Part shown: positions 1-7,795 of the stretch, piece after piece | Layout of the letters: each line of letters starts with the position of its first letter | How positions within the stretch are numbered: the stretch's first letter is position 1 | From: JANNHP01 sp031404455 | GTDB lineage: Bacteria; Planctomycetota; JAJSAM01; JAJVHW01 | Direction of reading: 5' to 3' | Length of the DNA: 27,306 bases | NCBI GenBank assembly: GCA_031404455.1 | Contig: JANNHP010000030.1 | Span: 1 to 27,306 of the forward strand | Position numbers and translations under genes: made by a program | The notes under the pieces: model-generated | The model's input: the letters and a program-made list of their open reading frames with translations, nothing else | The model's database searches: none | Told to the model about the DNA's origin: nothing

Positions 1-471
1 ACGATCCGGGACAACATCGCCTACGGCTACAGCGCCGGCACCGAGCCCGCGATGGAGGCGATCGAGGACGCCGCGAAGCGCGCGCAACTCCACGACTTCA
101 TCTCGACGCTGCCCGACGGCTACGACACGCTCGTCGGCGAGCGCGGCATCAAGCTCTCGGGCGGACAGCGCCAGCGCATGTCGATCGCGCGCGCGATCCT
201 GAAGGACGCGAAGGTCCTCGTACTCGACGAGGCGACGAGCAGCGTGGACACCGAGACCGAGCGACAGATCCAACAGAGTCTCGCGCTGCTCGCGAAGGGC
301 CGCACGGCCATCGTCATCGCGCACCGCCTCTCCACCATCCGCCACGCCGACCGCATCCTCGTCTTGAAGGACGGCATCGTCGCCGAGGAGGGCCACCACG
401 ACGACCTCGTCGCGCGGGGCGGCACCTACGCGGACCTCTGGAACGTGCAGAGCGGGGTGATCGCGGGGTGA
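1..471 (+). CDS. ABC exporter ATP-binding domain, C-terminal part (5' end outside window)
   Basis: The reading frame is open from base 1 (TIRDNIAYGY...) to a TGA at 469-471, so this is the 3' end of a longer gene. Visible in order are the ABC signature LSGGQRQRMSIARA, Walker B with its catalytic glutamate (VLVLDEATSS), the D-loop SSVD, and the H-loop histidine in IVIAHRLSTI. The pattern and the short tail after the H-loop match type I exporters of the MsbA/LmrA class, where a membrane domain is fused ahead of the ATPase; that part would lie to the left. The domain hydrolyses ATP to drive export of lipids, drugs or peptides at the inner membrane; the substrate cannot be read. An internal ATG at 52 is not the true start because homology continues upstream. 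The gene is followed by an inverted repeat 44 bp after the stop, not by a close operon partner. Confidence 0.93.
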   Translation, partial: TIRDNIAYGYSAGTEPAMEAIEDAAKRAQLHDFISTLPDGYDTLVGERGIKLSGGQRQRMSIARAILKDAKVLVLDEATSSVDTETERQIQQSLALLAKGRTAIVIAHRLSTIRHADRILVLKDGIVAEEGHHDDLVARGGTYADLWNVQSGVIAG

Positions 472-514
472 ACGAGGACTCCTGCGGCCACCGGGACGGA
501 CGGCGCGAATCTCA

Positions 515-597
515 CTCGGTAGGGGCGGACCCCTGTGTCCGCCCTGCATCGCCACCGGTTCCGACGGGGGCGGACACGGGGGTCCGCCCCTACCGAG
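515..597. repeat. REP-like inverted repeat, copy 1
   Basis: Two 30-nt arms, 515-544 and 568-597, are reverse complements with one mismatch (T534 against G578, still a G-U pair in RNA). They enclose a 23-nt loop. The left arm starts CTCGGTAGGGGCGGACCC and the right arm ends GTCCGCCCCTACCGAG. The same arms recur at 6081-6181 with an unrelated loop, so the conserved unit is the arm pair. It sits 44 bp after the exporter stop. It resembles dispersed extragenic palindromes that cause spurious short ORFs in many GC-rich genomes. A role as terminator or mRNA 3'-end stabiliser is inference. Confidence 0.88.
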
Positions 598-655
598 ATG
601 TTGTCTCGATGGGCCGCGACGCAAGCGCGCATCGGGCCGCCCCCGCAGCCGCAGC

Positions 656-685
656 TTGACCACGGCGCCGGGGGGCGGCGACAAT
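656..685 (+). promoter_or_regulatory. Possible sigma70-type promoter of the MarR-efflux operon
   Basis: TTGACC (656-661, 5 of 6 to the -35 consensus) is separated by 18 bp from GACAAT (680-685, 4 of 6 to the -10). Transcription would start near 692, about 10 nt before the TTG start of the MarR gene, giving a very short leader. The element is placed correctly, but GC-rich sequence gives weak matches by chance. Confidence 0.35.
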
Positions 686-702
686 CCATGCTGAGGCAAT
701 GA

Positions 703-1185
703 TTGCAGACGCATGGACGTGCTGACGAGCCGGTCGGACTCCTCATCGGGGCCGCGCGGCGGCGCATCAAGCAGGCCGTCGGACGGCGGGCGAGCCGGTT
801 CCGGCTGACGCCGCAGCAGTTCTGGATCCTCCTCGCGATCCAGGGAGGCCGCGCGACGTCGCTCGGCGCCCTCGCCGAACGGTTACGCGGCGACCAGCCG
901 ACGGCGTCACGCGTCGTGGCGGCTCTCGTGCGACGCAAGCTCGTCCGCGTGGACGTGGACCCGGCGGACCGGCGGCGCACGCTGCTCCGCTGTACCGCGG
1001 CGGGCACCGCGCTGAAGCCCCGACTCGCGGCGCTCGCGACGGAGATGCGCGCCGCCATCGTCGATGGCATGGACGCCGCCGAGGAGGACGTGCTGCGCGC
1101 CGGTCTGCGCAAGGTGATCGACAACATCGACCGGCTCGAGAACGGCGCCGCGCGCAAGACCTCGAGGAGAAGAGCCCGTGGCTGA
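703..1185 (+). CDS. MarR-family transcriptional regulator
   Basis: This 160-residue protein has the MarR winged-helix layout: LTPQQFWILLAIQ (helix before the HTH), SLGALAERLRGDQPTASRVV (recognition region), then LVRRKLVRVDVDPADRRRTLL, the wing with its characteristic D-P-x-D-R-R-R signature. Helices on either side would dimerise. MarR proteins bind palindromic operators and are released by small aromatic or toxic ligands. The start is uncertain: the frame opens directly after a TGA at 700-702, and the first usable codon is TTG at 703, with no clear ribosome binding site. The gene overlaps the TolC-like gene by 8 bp and heads an efflux operon, so it probably autoregulates the pump in response to its substrates; that is inference from position. 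Confidence 0.88.
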   Translation: MQTHGRADEPVGLLIGAARRRIKQAVGRRASRFRLTPQQFWILLAIQGGRATSLGALAERLRGDQPTASRVVAALVRRKLVRVDVDPADRRRTLLRCTAAGTALKPRLAALATEMRAAIVDGMDAAEEDVLRAGLRKVIDNIDRLENGAARKTSRRRARG

Positions 1186-2563
1186 GAAGAGATGGATCCT
1201 CGCGACCGCGCTGGCGCTCGTCACCGCCGGATGCGCGACGGTGCGCGAGGCGCGGCGCGTCCAGGACCCGGCAAGTGCCCTGCCCGGCGAGCGCACCCCC
1301 ACGGCGGCGGAACTCGGTCTCCCGACCGAGGGCACTCTCCTCCTCGACGCCGCGCTCGGCGCGGCGCTGCGTGCGCATCCTCTCGTCGTCCAGGCCAGGC
1401 ACTTCGAGGAGGTCGCGGCCGCGCGCACGGGACAGGCCGAGGGCGCCCTCTTGCCGAGCCTCTCCGCGAGTGCCTCGAAGCAGTACCGGAACCAGAAGCC
1501 GGGCGGCCGGCCCTCGGGGAGCGAGGAGCACCGCTTCCAGTCCTACGGGTTCCAGGTGAGCTGGCTCCTCTTCGACTTCGACAGGACGCCCGCGCTCGCG
1601 CGTCAGGCCGCCGAGCAGTGGCTGGCAGCGCAAGCCGACGTGCGCGGAGCCGAGGTGGATCAGGCGTTCGCCGTGCGCCTCGCCTACTTCACGCTCGTGA
1701 AGAACCTCGGCCTCCGCGACGTCGCGAAGGACGCGGTGACGCAGTTCTCCGAGCACCTCGACCAGGTGAAAGAGTTCGTCCGCGTCGGGACGCGCATCCC
1801 CTACGACGCGACGAAGGCCGAGGTGGACCTCGGCAACGCGCAACTCGACCTCGTGATCGCCGAGGACCTGGTGCTCGCGTCGCAGGCCACGCTCGCGACG
1901 TCGATCGGACTCGCCGAGACGACCGACTGGACGCCCGAGGCGACGACCGCGTCGCTCGCCGTCCCCGAGACGTTCGACGCGTGCTGGGCCGAGGCGAAGC
2001 GCTCGCGCCCCGCTCTCGCCGCGGCAGCGGCGCGCGAGCGCGCGGCGTCGGAGCTCGTCAACGCGCGCATCGCTGCGCTCTACCCGAGCTTCGACCTCGG
2101 TTTCCTCTTCAACGCGTCGGGGCCGACTTCGCCGCTCAACTGGAACTGGCAGACGGGCGCCACGGGCTCGTGGGTTCCGTTCGACGGATTCCAGAACCTC
2201 TACTCCATCGACGAAGCCGTCGCGAACCTGCGGATCGCCCGCACGGACCGCGCGCGCGAGGAGCAGCGCGCGTGGCTCGAGGTGCGGATCGCCTGGATCG
2301 CCATCGAGGACGCGCGCCGCCGCCTCGACCTGACGTTGCTCCTCGTCCGCAACGCGGAGGAGGGACTCACCTTGGAGCAGGGCCGCTTCGACGTGGGACG
2401 CGCGACGACGGTCGAGCTGACCGACGCGCGTCAGGCGGTCACCGAGGCGCGGTCCGACGACGTCCAGGCGCGCGCGGAACGCGACATCGCCAACGCGCGG
2501 CTCGCCCAGGCGCTCGGCAAGACGGGCATCGGCGGCGCGGCGCCGTCCGGGGGAAAGCCATGA
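1178..2563 (+). CDS. TolC-family outer-membrane efflux protein (lipoprotein type)
   Basis: This 461-residue protein has a lipoprotein signal peptide with lipobox LVTAGC (Cys19 would be lipidated), followed by two outer-membrane-efflux repeats at about residues 70-260 and 270-450. Long alanine-rich helices and the closing ANARLAQALG segment are typical of TolC/NodT channel proteins. It should form a trimeric channel through the outer membrane and periplasm that docks on the adaptor encoded next. The GTG start at 1178 is supported by AGGAGA at 1165-1170 (7-nt spacing) and by the good signal peptide directly after it. It overlaps the regulator gene by 8 bp, and its TGA overlaps the adaptor ATG (ATGA, 2560-2563), so the three are probably translationally coupled. 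Its presence implies a two-membrane envelope. Confidence 0.93.
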   Translation: MAEKRWILATALALVTAGCATVREARRVQDPASALPGERTPTAAELGLPTEGTLLLDAALGAALRAHPLVVQARHFEEVAAARTGQAEGALLPSLSASASKQYRNQKPGGRPSGSEEHRFQSYGFQVSWLLFDFDRTPALARQAAEQWLAAQADVRGAEVDQAFAVRLAYFTLVKNLGLRDVAKDAVTQFSEHLDQVKEFVRVGTRIPYDATKAEVDLGNAQLDLVIAEDLVLASQATLATSIGLAETTDWTPEATTASLAVPETFDACWAEAKRSRPALAAAAARERAASELVNARIAALYPSFDLGFLFNASGPTSPLNWNWQTGATGSWVPFDGFQNLYSIDEAVANLRIARTDRAREEQRAWLEVRIAWIAIEDARRRLDLTLLLVRNAEEGLTLEQGRFDVGRATTVELTDARQAVTEARSDDVQARAERDIANARLAQALGKTGIGGAAPSGGKP

Positions 2564-3609
2564 AGAAGCTCGTGGTTCCGATCGTGATCGCGGCGCTCGC
2601 TGCGGCGGGATGGTGGTGGTTCTCCGGTCAGTCGGGACAGTCCGCGACGCCGAGCGTCCGCTACCGCACGGCGAAGGTCGAGCGCGGCGAGATCGTCGAG
2701 GGCGTGCAGGCGAGCGGCACGGTGCAGCCCGTCCTGCTCGTGCAGGTGGGAACGCAGATCAGCGGCGTCATCGAGCAGCTCCTCGTCGACTTCAACTCGA
2801 AGGTGAAGGCGGGCGACACGATCGCGCTCCTCGACAAGCGGCGGCTCGAAGCGCAGCTCACCCAGGACGAAGCCGGCATCGCGCGCGCGAAGGCCGACGT
2901 GGAGCGCGGGAAGGCGGCGCTCGTCGAATCGAAGTCGGAGGTGCAGCGCGTCCAGGCCGCGTCGGCGCAGGTCGCGGCCGACGTGGATCGCGTGAAGGCG
3001 CTCCTCACGCAGGCCGAGCGCGAGCTCGAACGCCAGCGCGTCCTCGCGGAGCGACGGCTCATCTCGGCGTCCGACCTCGACTCGGCCATCGCAACGAAGG
3101 CGTCTCTCGAGGCGCAGCTCGCGTCGGCGCACGCGTCGGTCCGACTGAATGAGGCGCAGATCGCGTCGGCCGAGGCGTCGATCCTCCAGGCCGCGGCGCA
3201 GCTCGCAGTCACGGACGCGGCCGTGCAGCAGGCCGAGGCGCAGGCGCTCGGCAACCGCGTGAACCTGGGTTACGCAACGATCGTGTCGCCGATCGACGGC
3301 GTCGTCGTTTCGCGCAACGTGGACGTGGGACAGACGGTCGCGGCGAGTCTCTCGGCGCCGACGCTCTTCGTCATCGCCAACGACCTCACGAAGGTGCAGG
3401 TGCAGACGAGCGTTCCCGAGGCCGACATCGGCCGCCTCCACGACGGCCAGAAGGTGCGCTTCACCGTGGACGCGCACCCCGAGCGCGCGTTCGAGGGCGT
3501 GGTCTCGCAGGTGCGACTCGCCTCGCCTCGACGACCGTGCAGAACGTCGTCACGTACACGGTGCTCGTGGACGCGACGAACCCGGATCTGCTCCTCCTTC
3601 CCGGGATGA
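2560..3609 (+). CDS. MacA/HlyD-like efflux adaptor, N-terminal part (frameshifted)
   Basis: The start overlaps the TolC-like stop by 4 bp and has a G-rich ribosome binding site just upstream. Residues 4-21 form an N-terminal membrane anchor (PIVIAALAAAGWWWF). Then come the first lipoyl half (QASGTVQPVLLVQVGTQISG), a long Ala/Glu/Gln-rich coiled-coil hairpin of about 140 residues, and the second lipoyl half (ATIVSPIDGVVVSRNVDVGQ). The beta-barrel starts at VQVQTSVPEADIG. From about nucleotide 3526 the frame leaves the family: the last 27 or so residues are Arg/Ser-rich and unrelated, ending at a stop at 3607-3609, while the true continuation (TTVQNVVTYTVLVDATNP) lies in the next frame. The adaptor should bridge the permease and the TolC-like channel. 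As written, the protein lacks its membrane-proximal domain and would probably not work. Confidence 0.88.
   Translation: MKKLVVPIVIAALAAAGWWWFSGQSGQSATPSVRYRTAKVERGEIVEGVQASGTVQPVLLVQVGTQISGVIEQLLVDFNSKVKAGDTIALLDKRRLEAQLTQDEAGIARAKADVERGKAALVESKSEVQRVQAASAQVAADVDRVKALLTQAERELERQRVLAERRLISASDLDSAIATKASLEAQLASAHASVRLNEAQIASAEASILQAAAQLAVTDAAVQQAEAQALGNRVNLGYATIVSPIDGVVVSRNVDVGQTVAASLSAPTLFVIANDLTKVQVQTSVPEADIGRLHDGQKVRFTVDAHPERAFEGVVSQVRLASPRRPCRTSSRTRCSWTRRTRICSSFPG
3517..3530. repeat. CTCGC microrepeat that shifts the adaptor frame
   Basis: The sequence reads CTCGC-CTCGC-CTCG. Removing one 5-bp unit restores an unbroken adaptor reading RLASTTVQNVVTY, matching the spacing normally seen in MacA-type proteins between VRL and TTVQNVV. 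The extra unit is therefore the likely cause of the frameshift, either by slipped-strand replication or by a sequencing or assembly error. Confidence 0.75.
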
Positions 3610-4064
3610 CGGCGAACGTGACGTTCGAGATCCAGCGCAGCTCGAAGGACGCGCTCACCGTGCCCGCGACGGCGCTGAGACTGCAGACGACGCCGGACCT
3701 GATCGAGACTCCCGCGACGCCGGAGCAGCCTGACGGGAAGCCGCGCGACGCAGTCGTCTCCGGCGGGCCGCCTGCCGAAAAGCCCAGCAACGGCGCGGCG
3801 TCCGGGCGCGGCGCGAAGGGCGGTGCACGGAAGTCGCGGGCGGTCGTCTACGTGCAGACGCCGACGGGCCGCCTGCGCGCGGTGCCGGTCCGCACGGGCA
3901 TCACCGACGGCGTCCGCACCGTGGTCGAACTCGACGACGCGGCGGCGCTCGCCGAGGGTGCGGACGTCGTGACCGCCGTCATCCGCGACGAGCCCCCCGC
4001 CACGACGAACCCGTTCGCGCCGCCGAGGATGGGCGGGACGACGCGGCCGGCCGGTCAGCGTTGA
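3537..4064 (+). CDS. MacA/HlyD-like efflux adaptor, C-terminal part (frameshifted)
   Basis: This frame continues the adaptor begun at 2560. VQNVVTYTVLVDATNPDLLLLPGMTANV is the classic beta-barrel to membrane-proximal transition of MacA/AcrA-type adaptors, and VPATALRL and a final strand block (VRTGITDGVRTVVEL) follow. A Pro/Gly/Lys-rich insert of about 60 residues (EQPDGKPRDAVV...RGAKGGARKSRAVV) interrupts the membrane-proximal domain. The GTG at 3537 is the valine codon of TVQNVV, not a convincing start, and it has no ribosome binding site. The fragment is best read as the 3' half of one broken or misassembled gene spanning 2560-4064. The stop is 16 bp before the MacB ATPase gene. Confidence 0.85.
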   Translation: MQNVVTYTVLVDATNPDLLLLPGMTANVTFEIQRSSKDALTVPATALRLQTTPDLIETPATPEQPDGKPRDAVVSGGPPAEKPSNGAASGRGAKGGARKSRAVVYVQTPTGRLRAVPVRTGITDGVRTVVELDDAAALAEGADVVTAVIRDEPPATTNPFAPPRMGGTTRPAGQR

Positions 4065-4080
4065 GGAAGGAACCTACGAA

Positions 4081-4803
4081 GTGTCCCTGATCGAGATCGA
4101 CGACCTCAGGCGGACGTACACGATGGGCGACGTCCTCGTGCACGCGCTGCAAGGCGTCTCGCTGCGCGTCGACGCCGGCGAGTTCGTGGCGGTGATGGGA
4201 TCGTCGGGGTCCGGGAAATCCACGCTGATGTCGATCCTCGGCGGACTCGACCGCCCCACCTCGGGCGTCTACCGCCTCGACGGCGCGGACATGGCGTCGC
4301 TGCCGCGGCGCGCGCTCGCGCACGTCAGGAACCAGAAGATCGGATTCGTCTTCCAGTCCTTCAACCTGCTCGCCCGGACGAGCGCGCTCGAGAACGTGGA
4401 GCTTCCGCTGCTCTACGCCCGCGGCATCTCGGGACGCGAGCGCCACGAGCGGGCCCGGGAGGCTCTCGCCCGCGTGGGTCTCGCAGATCGCGCGCGCCAT
4501 CACCCGAACCAGCTCTCCGGCGGGCAGCAGCAGCGCGTCGCCATCGCGCGGGCGCTGGTCAACCGTCCGTCGCTCGTGCTCGCAGACGAGCCGACCGGCA
4601 ACCTCGACTCGAAGGTGACCGCCGAGATCATGGCGCTGCTCCAGGCGCTGAACGACTCGGGCGTCACGATCGTGTTCGTCACCCACGAGTCCGACGTCGC
4701 GCAGTACGCGAAGCGGAAGCTCACGCTGAAGGACGGGCTCCTCGTCGGCGACGCGCCGGTCGCGGGCCGCACGGTTGCAGCGGTCGCGGAACCCGCGCGA
4801 TGA
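4081..4803 (+). CDS. MacB/LolD-type ABC transporter ATP-binding protein
   Basis: This 240-residue ATPase has Walker A GSSGSGKSTL, Q-loop VFQSFNLL, signature LSGGQQQRVAIARA, Walker B with glutamate LVLADEPTGNLDS and H-loop FVTHES. The GGLDRPTSG and DEPTGNLDS segments are hallmarks of the MacB/LolD/FtsE branch, which powers mechanotransmission across the periplasm, not substrate passage through the membrane. The GTG start at 4081 is preceded by GAGGAAGG (4063-4070). The 3' end overlaps the permease start by 4 bp (ATGA). It would pair with the following permease and the upstream adaptor and channel in a tripartite pump. Unlike E. coli MacB, ATPase and permease are separate polypeptides. Confidence 0.95.
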   Translation: MSLIEIDDLRRTYTMGDVLVHALQGVSLRVDAGEFVAVMGSSGSGKSTLMSILGGLDRPTSGVYRLDGADMASLPRRALAHVRNQKIGFVFQSFNLLARTSALENVELPLLYARGISGRERHERAREALARVGLADRARHHPNQLSGGQQQRVAIARALVNRPSLVLADEPTGNLDSKVTAEIMALLQALNDSGVTIVFVTHESDVAQYAKRKLTLKDGLLVGDAPVAGRTVAAVAEPAR

Positions 4804-6032
4804 CGGGCATGACGTTCCGGATCGCAGTGCGCGCGCTCGGGCGCAACAAGGTGCGCTCGAGTCTCACGATGCTCGGCGTCATCATCGGCGTCGCCGCGGT
4901 CATCGCCATGGTCGCCATCGGCTCGGGCGCGACCGAATCGGTGAAGAAGCAGATGTCGACGATGGGCCAGAACCAGCTCATGGTCCTGCCGGGTTCGTCG
5001 TCATCGGGCGCTGTGATGTTCGGCTCCGGCACCGTGCAGACGCTCACGCCGAAGGACGCCGCCGCGATCCGGCGCGACTGTCCGTCGGCGACGTCGGTCG
5101 CCATCGTGGTGCGCACGCGCGCTCAGGTCGTCTGGGGCAACGCCAACTGGGCGCCGAACTCCGTGCAGGGCTGCAGCCCCGAGTTCCTCGTCATCCGCGA
5201 CTGGCCCGTGACCGAGGGCGACGCCTTCACCGAGGCCGACGTCAACGCCGCGGCACAGGTCTGCCTCGTCGGCCAGACGGTCGCCGACAACCTCTTCGGC
5301 ACCGAGAGTCCGGTCGGCCAGCGCGTGCGCCTCAAGAACCTGCCCTTCCGCGTGATCGGCGTGCTCGGCAGGAAGGGCGCGAACACCTACCAGGACCAGG
5401 ACGACGTGGTGCTCCTGCCGTGGACGACGGTGAAGAAGAAGCTCCAGGGCTCCTCCTTCAACAACGTCGATCAGTTGATGGTCGGCGCGGAGTCCGCGGC
5501 GGCGCTCGTCCCGCTCGAGGCGGAGATCCGCGCCGTGCTGCGCGCGAGCCACAAGCTCGACCGGGAAGGCGGCCCGGGCGCCATGGACGACTTCCAGATC
5601 CGCAACATGGCGGAGTTCCTCGCCGCATCGGCGCAGCTCACCACGATCATGTCGGGACTCCTCGCCGCGATCGCGTCGGTGTCGCTCCTCGTCGGCGGCA
5701 TCGGGATCATGAACATCATGCTCGTCTCGGTGACGGAGCGGACGCGCGAGATCGGCCTGCGCATGGCGGTCGGCGCGACGAGCGGCGACGTTCTCTCGCA
5801 GTTCCTCGTCGAATCGATCGTGCTCTCGGGGATCGGCGGCGTGCTCGGCATCGCCGCCGGCGCGGGCGGCGCCTCCGCAGTCGCGAAGCTCGCGAACTGG
5901 CCGGTCATCGTGTCGCCCACGGCCATCGCCGTGGCGGTCGCCTTCTCCGGCGCGGTCGGCGTGATCTTCGGCTTCTACCCCGCGTGGCGCGCGAGCCGTC
6001 TCGACCCGATCGACGCGCTGCGCTACGAGTAG
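4800..6032 (+). CDS. MacB/FtsX-type ABC transporter permease
   Basis: This 410-residue protein begins MTGMTFRIAVRALGRNKVRS, the amphipathic N-terminal stretch usual in MacB permeases. TM1 (about residues 21-44, LTMLGVIIGVAAVIAMVAIG) is followed by a periplasmic domain of about 230 residues (MacB_PCD type) and three more TM segments near 279-309, 335-365 and 370-400. The motifs GGIGIMNIMLVSVTERTREI and GLRMAVGA, and the end FGFYPAWRASRLDPIDALRYE, are diagnostic of the family. It should form a dimer in the inner membrane with the ATPase encoded just before it (ATGA overlap). Substrates of such pumps include macrolides, peptides, lipoproteins and siderophores; which applies here cannot be read. 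It ends the operon, 49 bp before the second inverted repeat. Confidence 0.95.
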   Translation: MTGMTFRIAVRALGRNKVRSSLTMLGVIIGVAAVIAMVAIGSGATESVKKQMSTMGQNQLMVLPGSSSSGAVMFGSGTVQTLTPKDAAAIRRDCPSATSVAIVVRTRAQVVWGNANWAPNSVQGCSPEFLVIRDWPVTEGDAFTEADVNAAAQVCLVGQTVADNLFGTESPVGQRVRLKNLPFRVIGVLGRKGANTYQDQDDVVLLPWTTVKKKLQGSSFNNVDQLMVGAESAAALVPLEAEIRAVLRASHKLDREGGPGAMDDFQIRNMAEFLAASAQLTTIMSGLLAAIASVSLLVGGIGIMNIMLVSVTERTREIGLRMAVGATSGDVLSQFLVESIVLSGIGGVLGIAAGAGGASAVAKLANWPVIVSPTAIAVAVAFSGAVGVIFGFYPAWRASRLDPIDALRYE

Positions 6033-6080
6033 GGGCACGGGCACGAGGGCGGTCAACGCACTCCAGGTCGAACCCAACCT

Positions 6081-6181
6081 CTCGGTAGGGGCGGACCCCC
6101 GTGTCCGCCCGTGCCCCACCTGGGAACGACGTCGAACCTGTGATCCACGCGGGGCGGACACGGGGGTCCGCCCCTACCGAG
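6081..6181. repeat. REP-like inverted repeat, copy 2
   Basis: The arms 6081-6110 and 6152-6181 are perfect 30-nt reverse complements around a 41-nt loop. They match the arms of copy 1 (515-597) except at its one mismatch, while the loops are unrelated. The element lies between the convergent efflux permease (stop 6032) and HEAT-repeat gene (stop 6218), at nearly the same distance from the upstream stop (49 bp) as copy 1 (44 bp). The position would suit a bidirectional transcript end; this is inference. Confidence 0.9.
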
Positions 6182-6217
6182 ACGTCACGCATCGTGCGGC
6201 GCGGCGGGCCGCGCGCG

Positions 6218-7699
6218 CTACGGCTCCTCCGCGTCCTTCGGCTTGTTCTCGTTCCACCACTGGCGCCACGCCTTCGGGTTGCTCATGCCGATCTGGGCGC
6301 CGGTGATCTCTCGCATCGTGAACGCCGCGTACTGGCGCGAACCGGTCGAGAGCAGCGGGATCATGTACGGGATGACGTAGACGCCCATCGCCTTCAGGTT
6401 CCGGATCGCCGCGGCGCGCAGCGTCTCGAGCGCCTGACCGTCGCCCGTGACGAGGAAGTTCCCCATCCGCTCCGCCGACTTGTAGTACTTGATCGCGGCG
6501 AGGGCGTCCATCGCGGCGACCTTCTTGTCGACCAGCTTGGAGTCGAGTGCCTCGAGCAGGCCCACGGCGCCCGCGCGGCCCATCTGCGTGAGGAGGAAGA
6601 TCGCGGACGTCGCGACCTCGGCGTCGTTCGAGAGGGCGAACCGGCCGATCGCGTGGCTGACGGCCGCCGAATCGACCATGCCCTTCTTCGTGATCTGGTT
6701 CAGCACGTCCAGCGCGGCGACCTGCTTCTCCTTCGACGCGTCGCGGTAGAGCTTCACCAGGTTCTCGCCGGTCCACGAGCCGCCGATCGCGACGAGTCCG
6801 TCGCGGCAGATCCGCGCGAGCTCCGTGTCCTTGTCCGCGAGACCCTTCGCGAGGAAGTACGTGGCCGAGCGGGCGCGCGACGCGGCCATGAGCGACGCGG
6901 CGCGGCGGCGGACGGCGTCGTCCTTCGAGTTGAAGTCCTGCGAGAGCCGGCCGAAGATCGACTTCTCGTTCTTCGACTCCGAGCCCGCCACGGTGTCCGG
7001 GTCGCGCTTCGCGACGTCCTTCAGCACGCCCTTCAGGCGGTCGTTGATGCGCCCGAGCTTCTCGACGGCCTGCGCGTACTCGGGCAGCGACGGGTCGCCG
7101 TAGTCGGCGAGGAACTTCTCGTAGAACTGCATCAGCACCGGCAGGTCGCCGGGGTTCTGTTTCTCGTAGTCGAGGATCGCCGCGAACTGGCGCGTCGCCC
7201 GTTCGGGGAGATCCGGCGGCTGCGCCGCGTCGCCTCCGGGCGCCGGCTGTCCGGGCGTCGGCTTGTCCTTCCACTCCGGCGGCTTCGGCTGTCCGGGGGC
7301 GGGGCCGGCGTCGGACGCACCCGGAAGCTCGACGCTCCCCGAGTCCTTCTCCAGCTCGCCGAGACTCGAGTCCTTCTTGATCCAGTAGAGGAGGGCGACG
7401 GTGTCGCAGTACTCCTTGTCGACCTTGTCCTCCATCGCCGGATTGGCGTCGAGGTACTTGTCGTAGAGCTCGCGGGCCTTCTTCAGCCTGACGAACGCCT
7501 CCTTGCGCGGCGCCCTGCGCTGCTCCATCTCCTGCTCGATGTCGTTCGCCTTCTCGACGAGCGGCGTCGCCTCCTTCACGAGACGCCGCGCCTCCTCGAG
7601 GAGTTCCTCCTGCACGGCGAGCGCCGTCGCGGCGAAGAGCGCCGCGGCGGCGGCGAACGCGAAGACCCGGACGACGATTCCCTTCCGCATGGCGGGCAT
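6218..7699 (-). CDS. Secreted HEAT-repeat protein, paralog 1
   Basis: This 493-residue protein has an N-terminal signal peptide (MPAMRKGIVVRVFAFAAAAA..., likely cleaved after ALA). A helical region follows with the segment RRAPRKEAFVRLKKARELYD, then a Pro/Gly-rich linker (about 125-165), and a C-terminal half of HEAT-like helical pairs such as DDAVRRRAASLMAASR. It closes with an ITGAQIGMSNPKAWRQWW motif seen at the end of secreted HEAT proteins of planctomycetes and myxobacteria. The ATG is supported by GGGAGG six bases upstream. It is strongly similar along its whole length to the neighbour at 7821-9239, so the two arose by tandem duplication. HEAT arrays usually mediate protein contacts; no catalytic motif is visible and no specific function can be given. 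It is the last gene of the leftward group. Confidence 0.88.
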   Translation of the reverse strand: MPAMRKGIVVRVFAFAAAAALFAATALAVQEELLEEARRLVKEATPLVEKANDIEQEMEQRRAPRKEAFVRLKKARELYDKYLDANPAMEDKVDKEYCDTVALLYWIKKDSSLGELEKDSGSVELPGASDAGPAPGQPKPPEWKDKPTPGQPAPGGDAAQPPDLPERATRQFAAILDYEKQNPGDLPVLMQFYEKFLADYGDPSLPEYAQAVEKLGRINDRLKGVLKDVAKRDPDTVAGSESKNEKSIFGRLSQDFNSKDDAVRRRAASLMAASRARSATYFLAKGLADKDTELARICRDGLVAIGGSWTGENLVKLYRDASKEKQVAALDVLNQITKKGMVDSAAVSHAIGRFALSNDAEVATSAIFLLTQMGRAGAVGLLEALDSKLVDKKVAAMDALAAIKYYKSAERMGNFLVTGDGQALETLRAAAIRNLKAMGVYVIPYMIPLLSTGSRQYAAFTMREITGAQIGMSNPKAWRQWWNENKPKDAEEP

Positions 7700-7795
7700 T
7701 CTGACCTCCCTCTCCGGACGGGCGCCAAGCGAGGCAGTCCCTCGGGGTGAGAAGACTGTCTCCCCGAACCCGCGGTGCCCTGTCGGAATCCCTAC

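Noticed and set aside
468..659. Small ORF of 63 codons after the exporter gene
   Set aside because: Most of its length is translation of the palindromic repeat (the VGADPCVRP and ADTGVRPYR peptides), a common source of false small genes.
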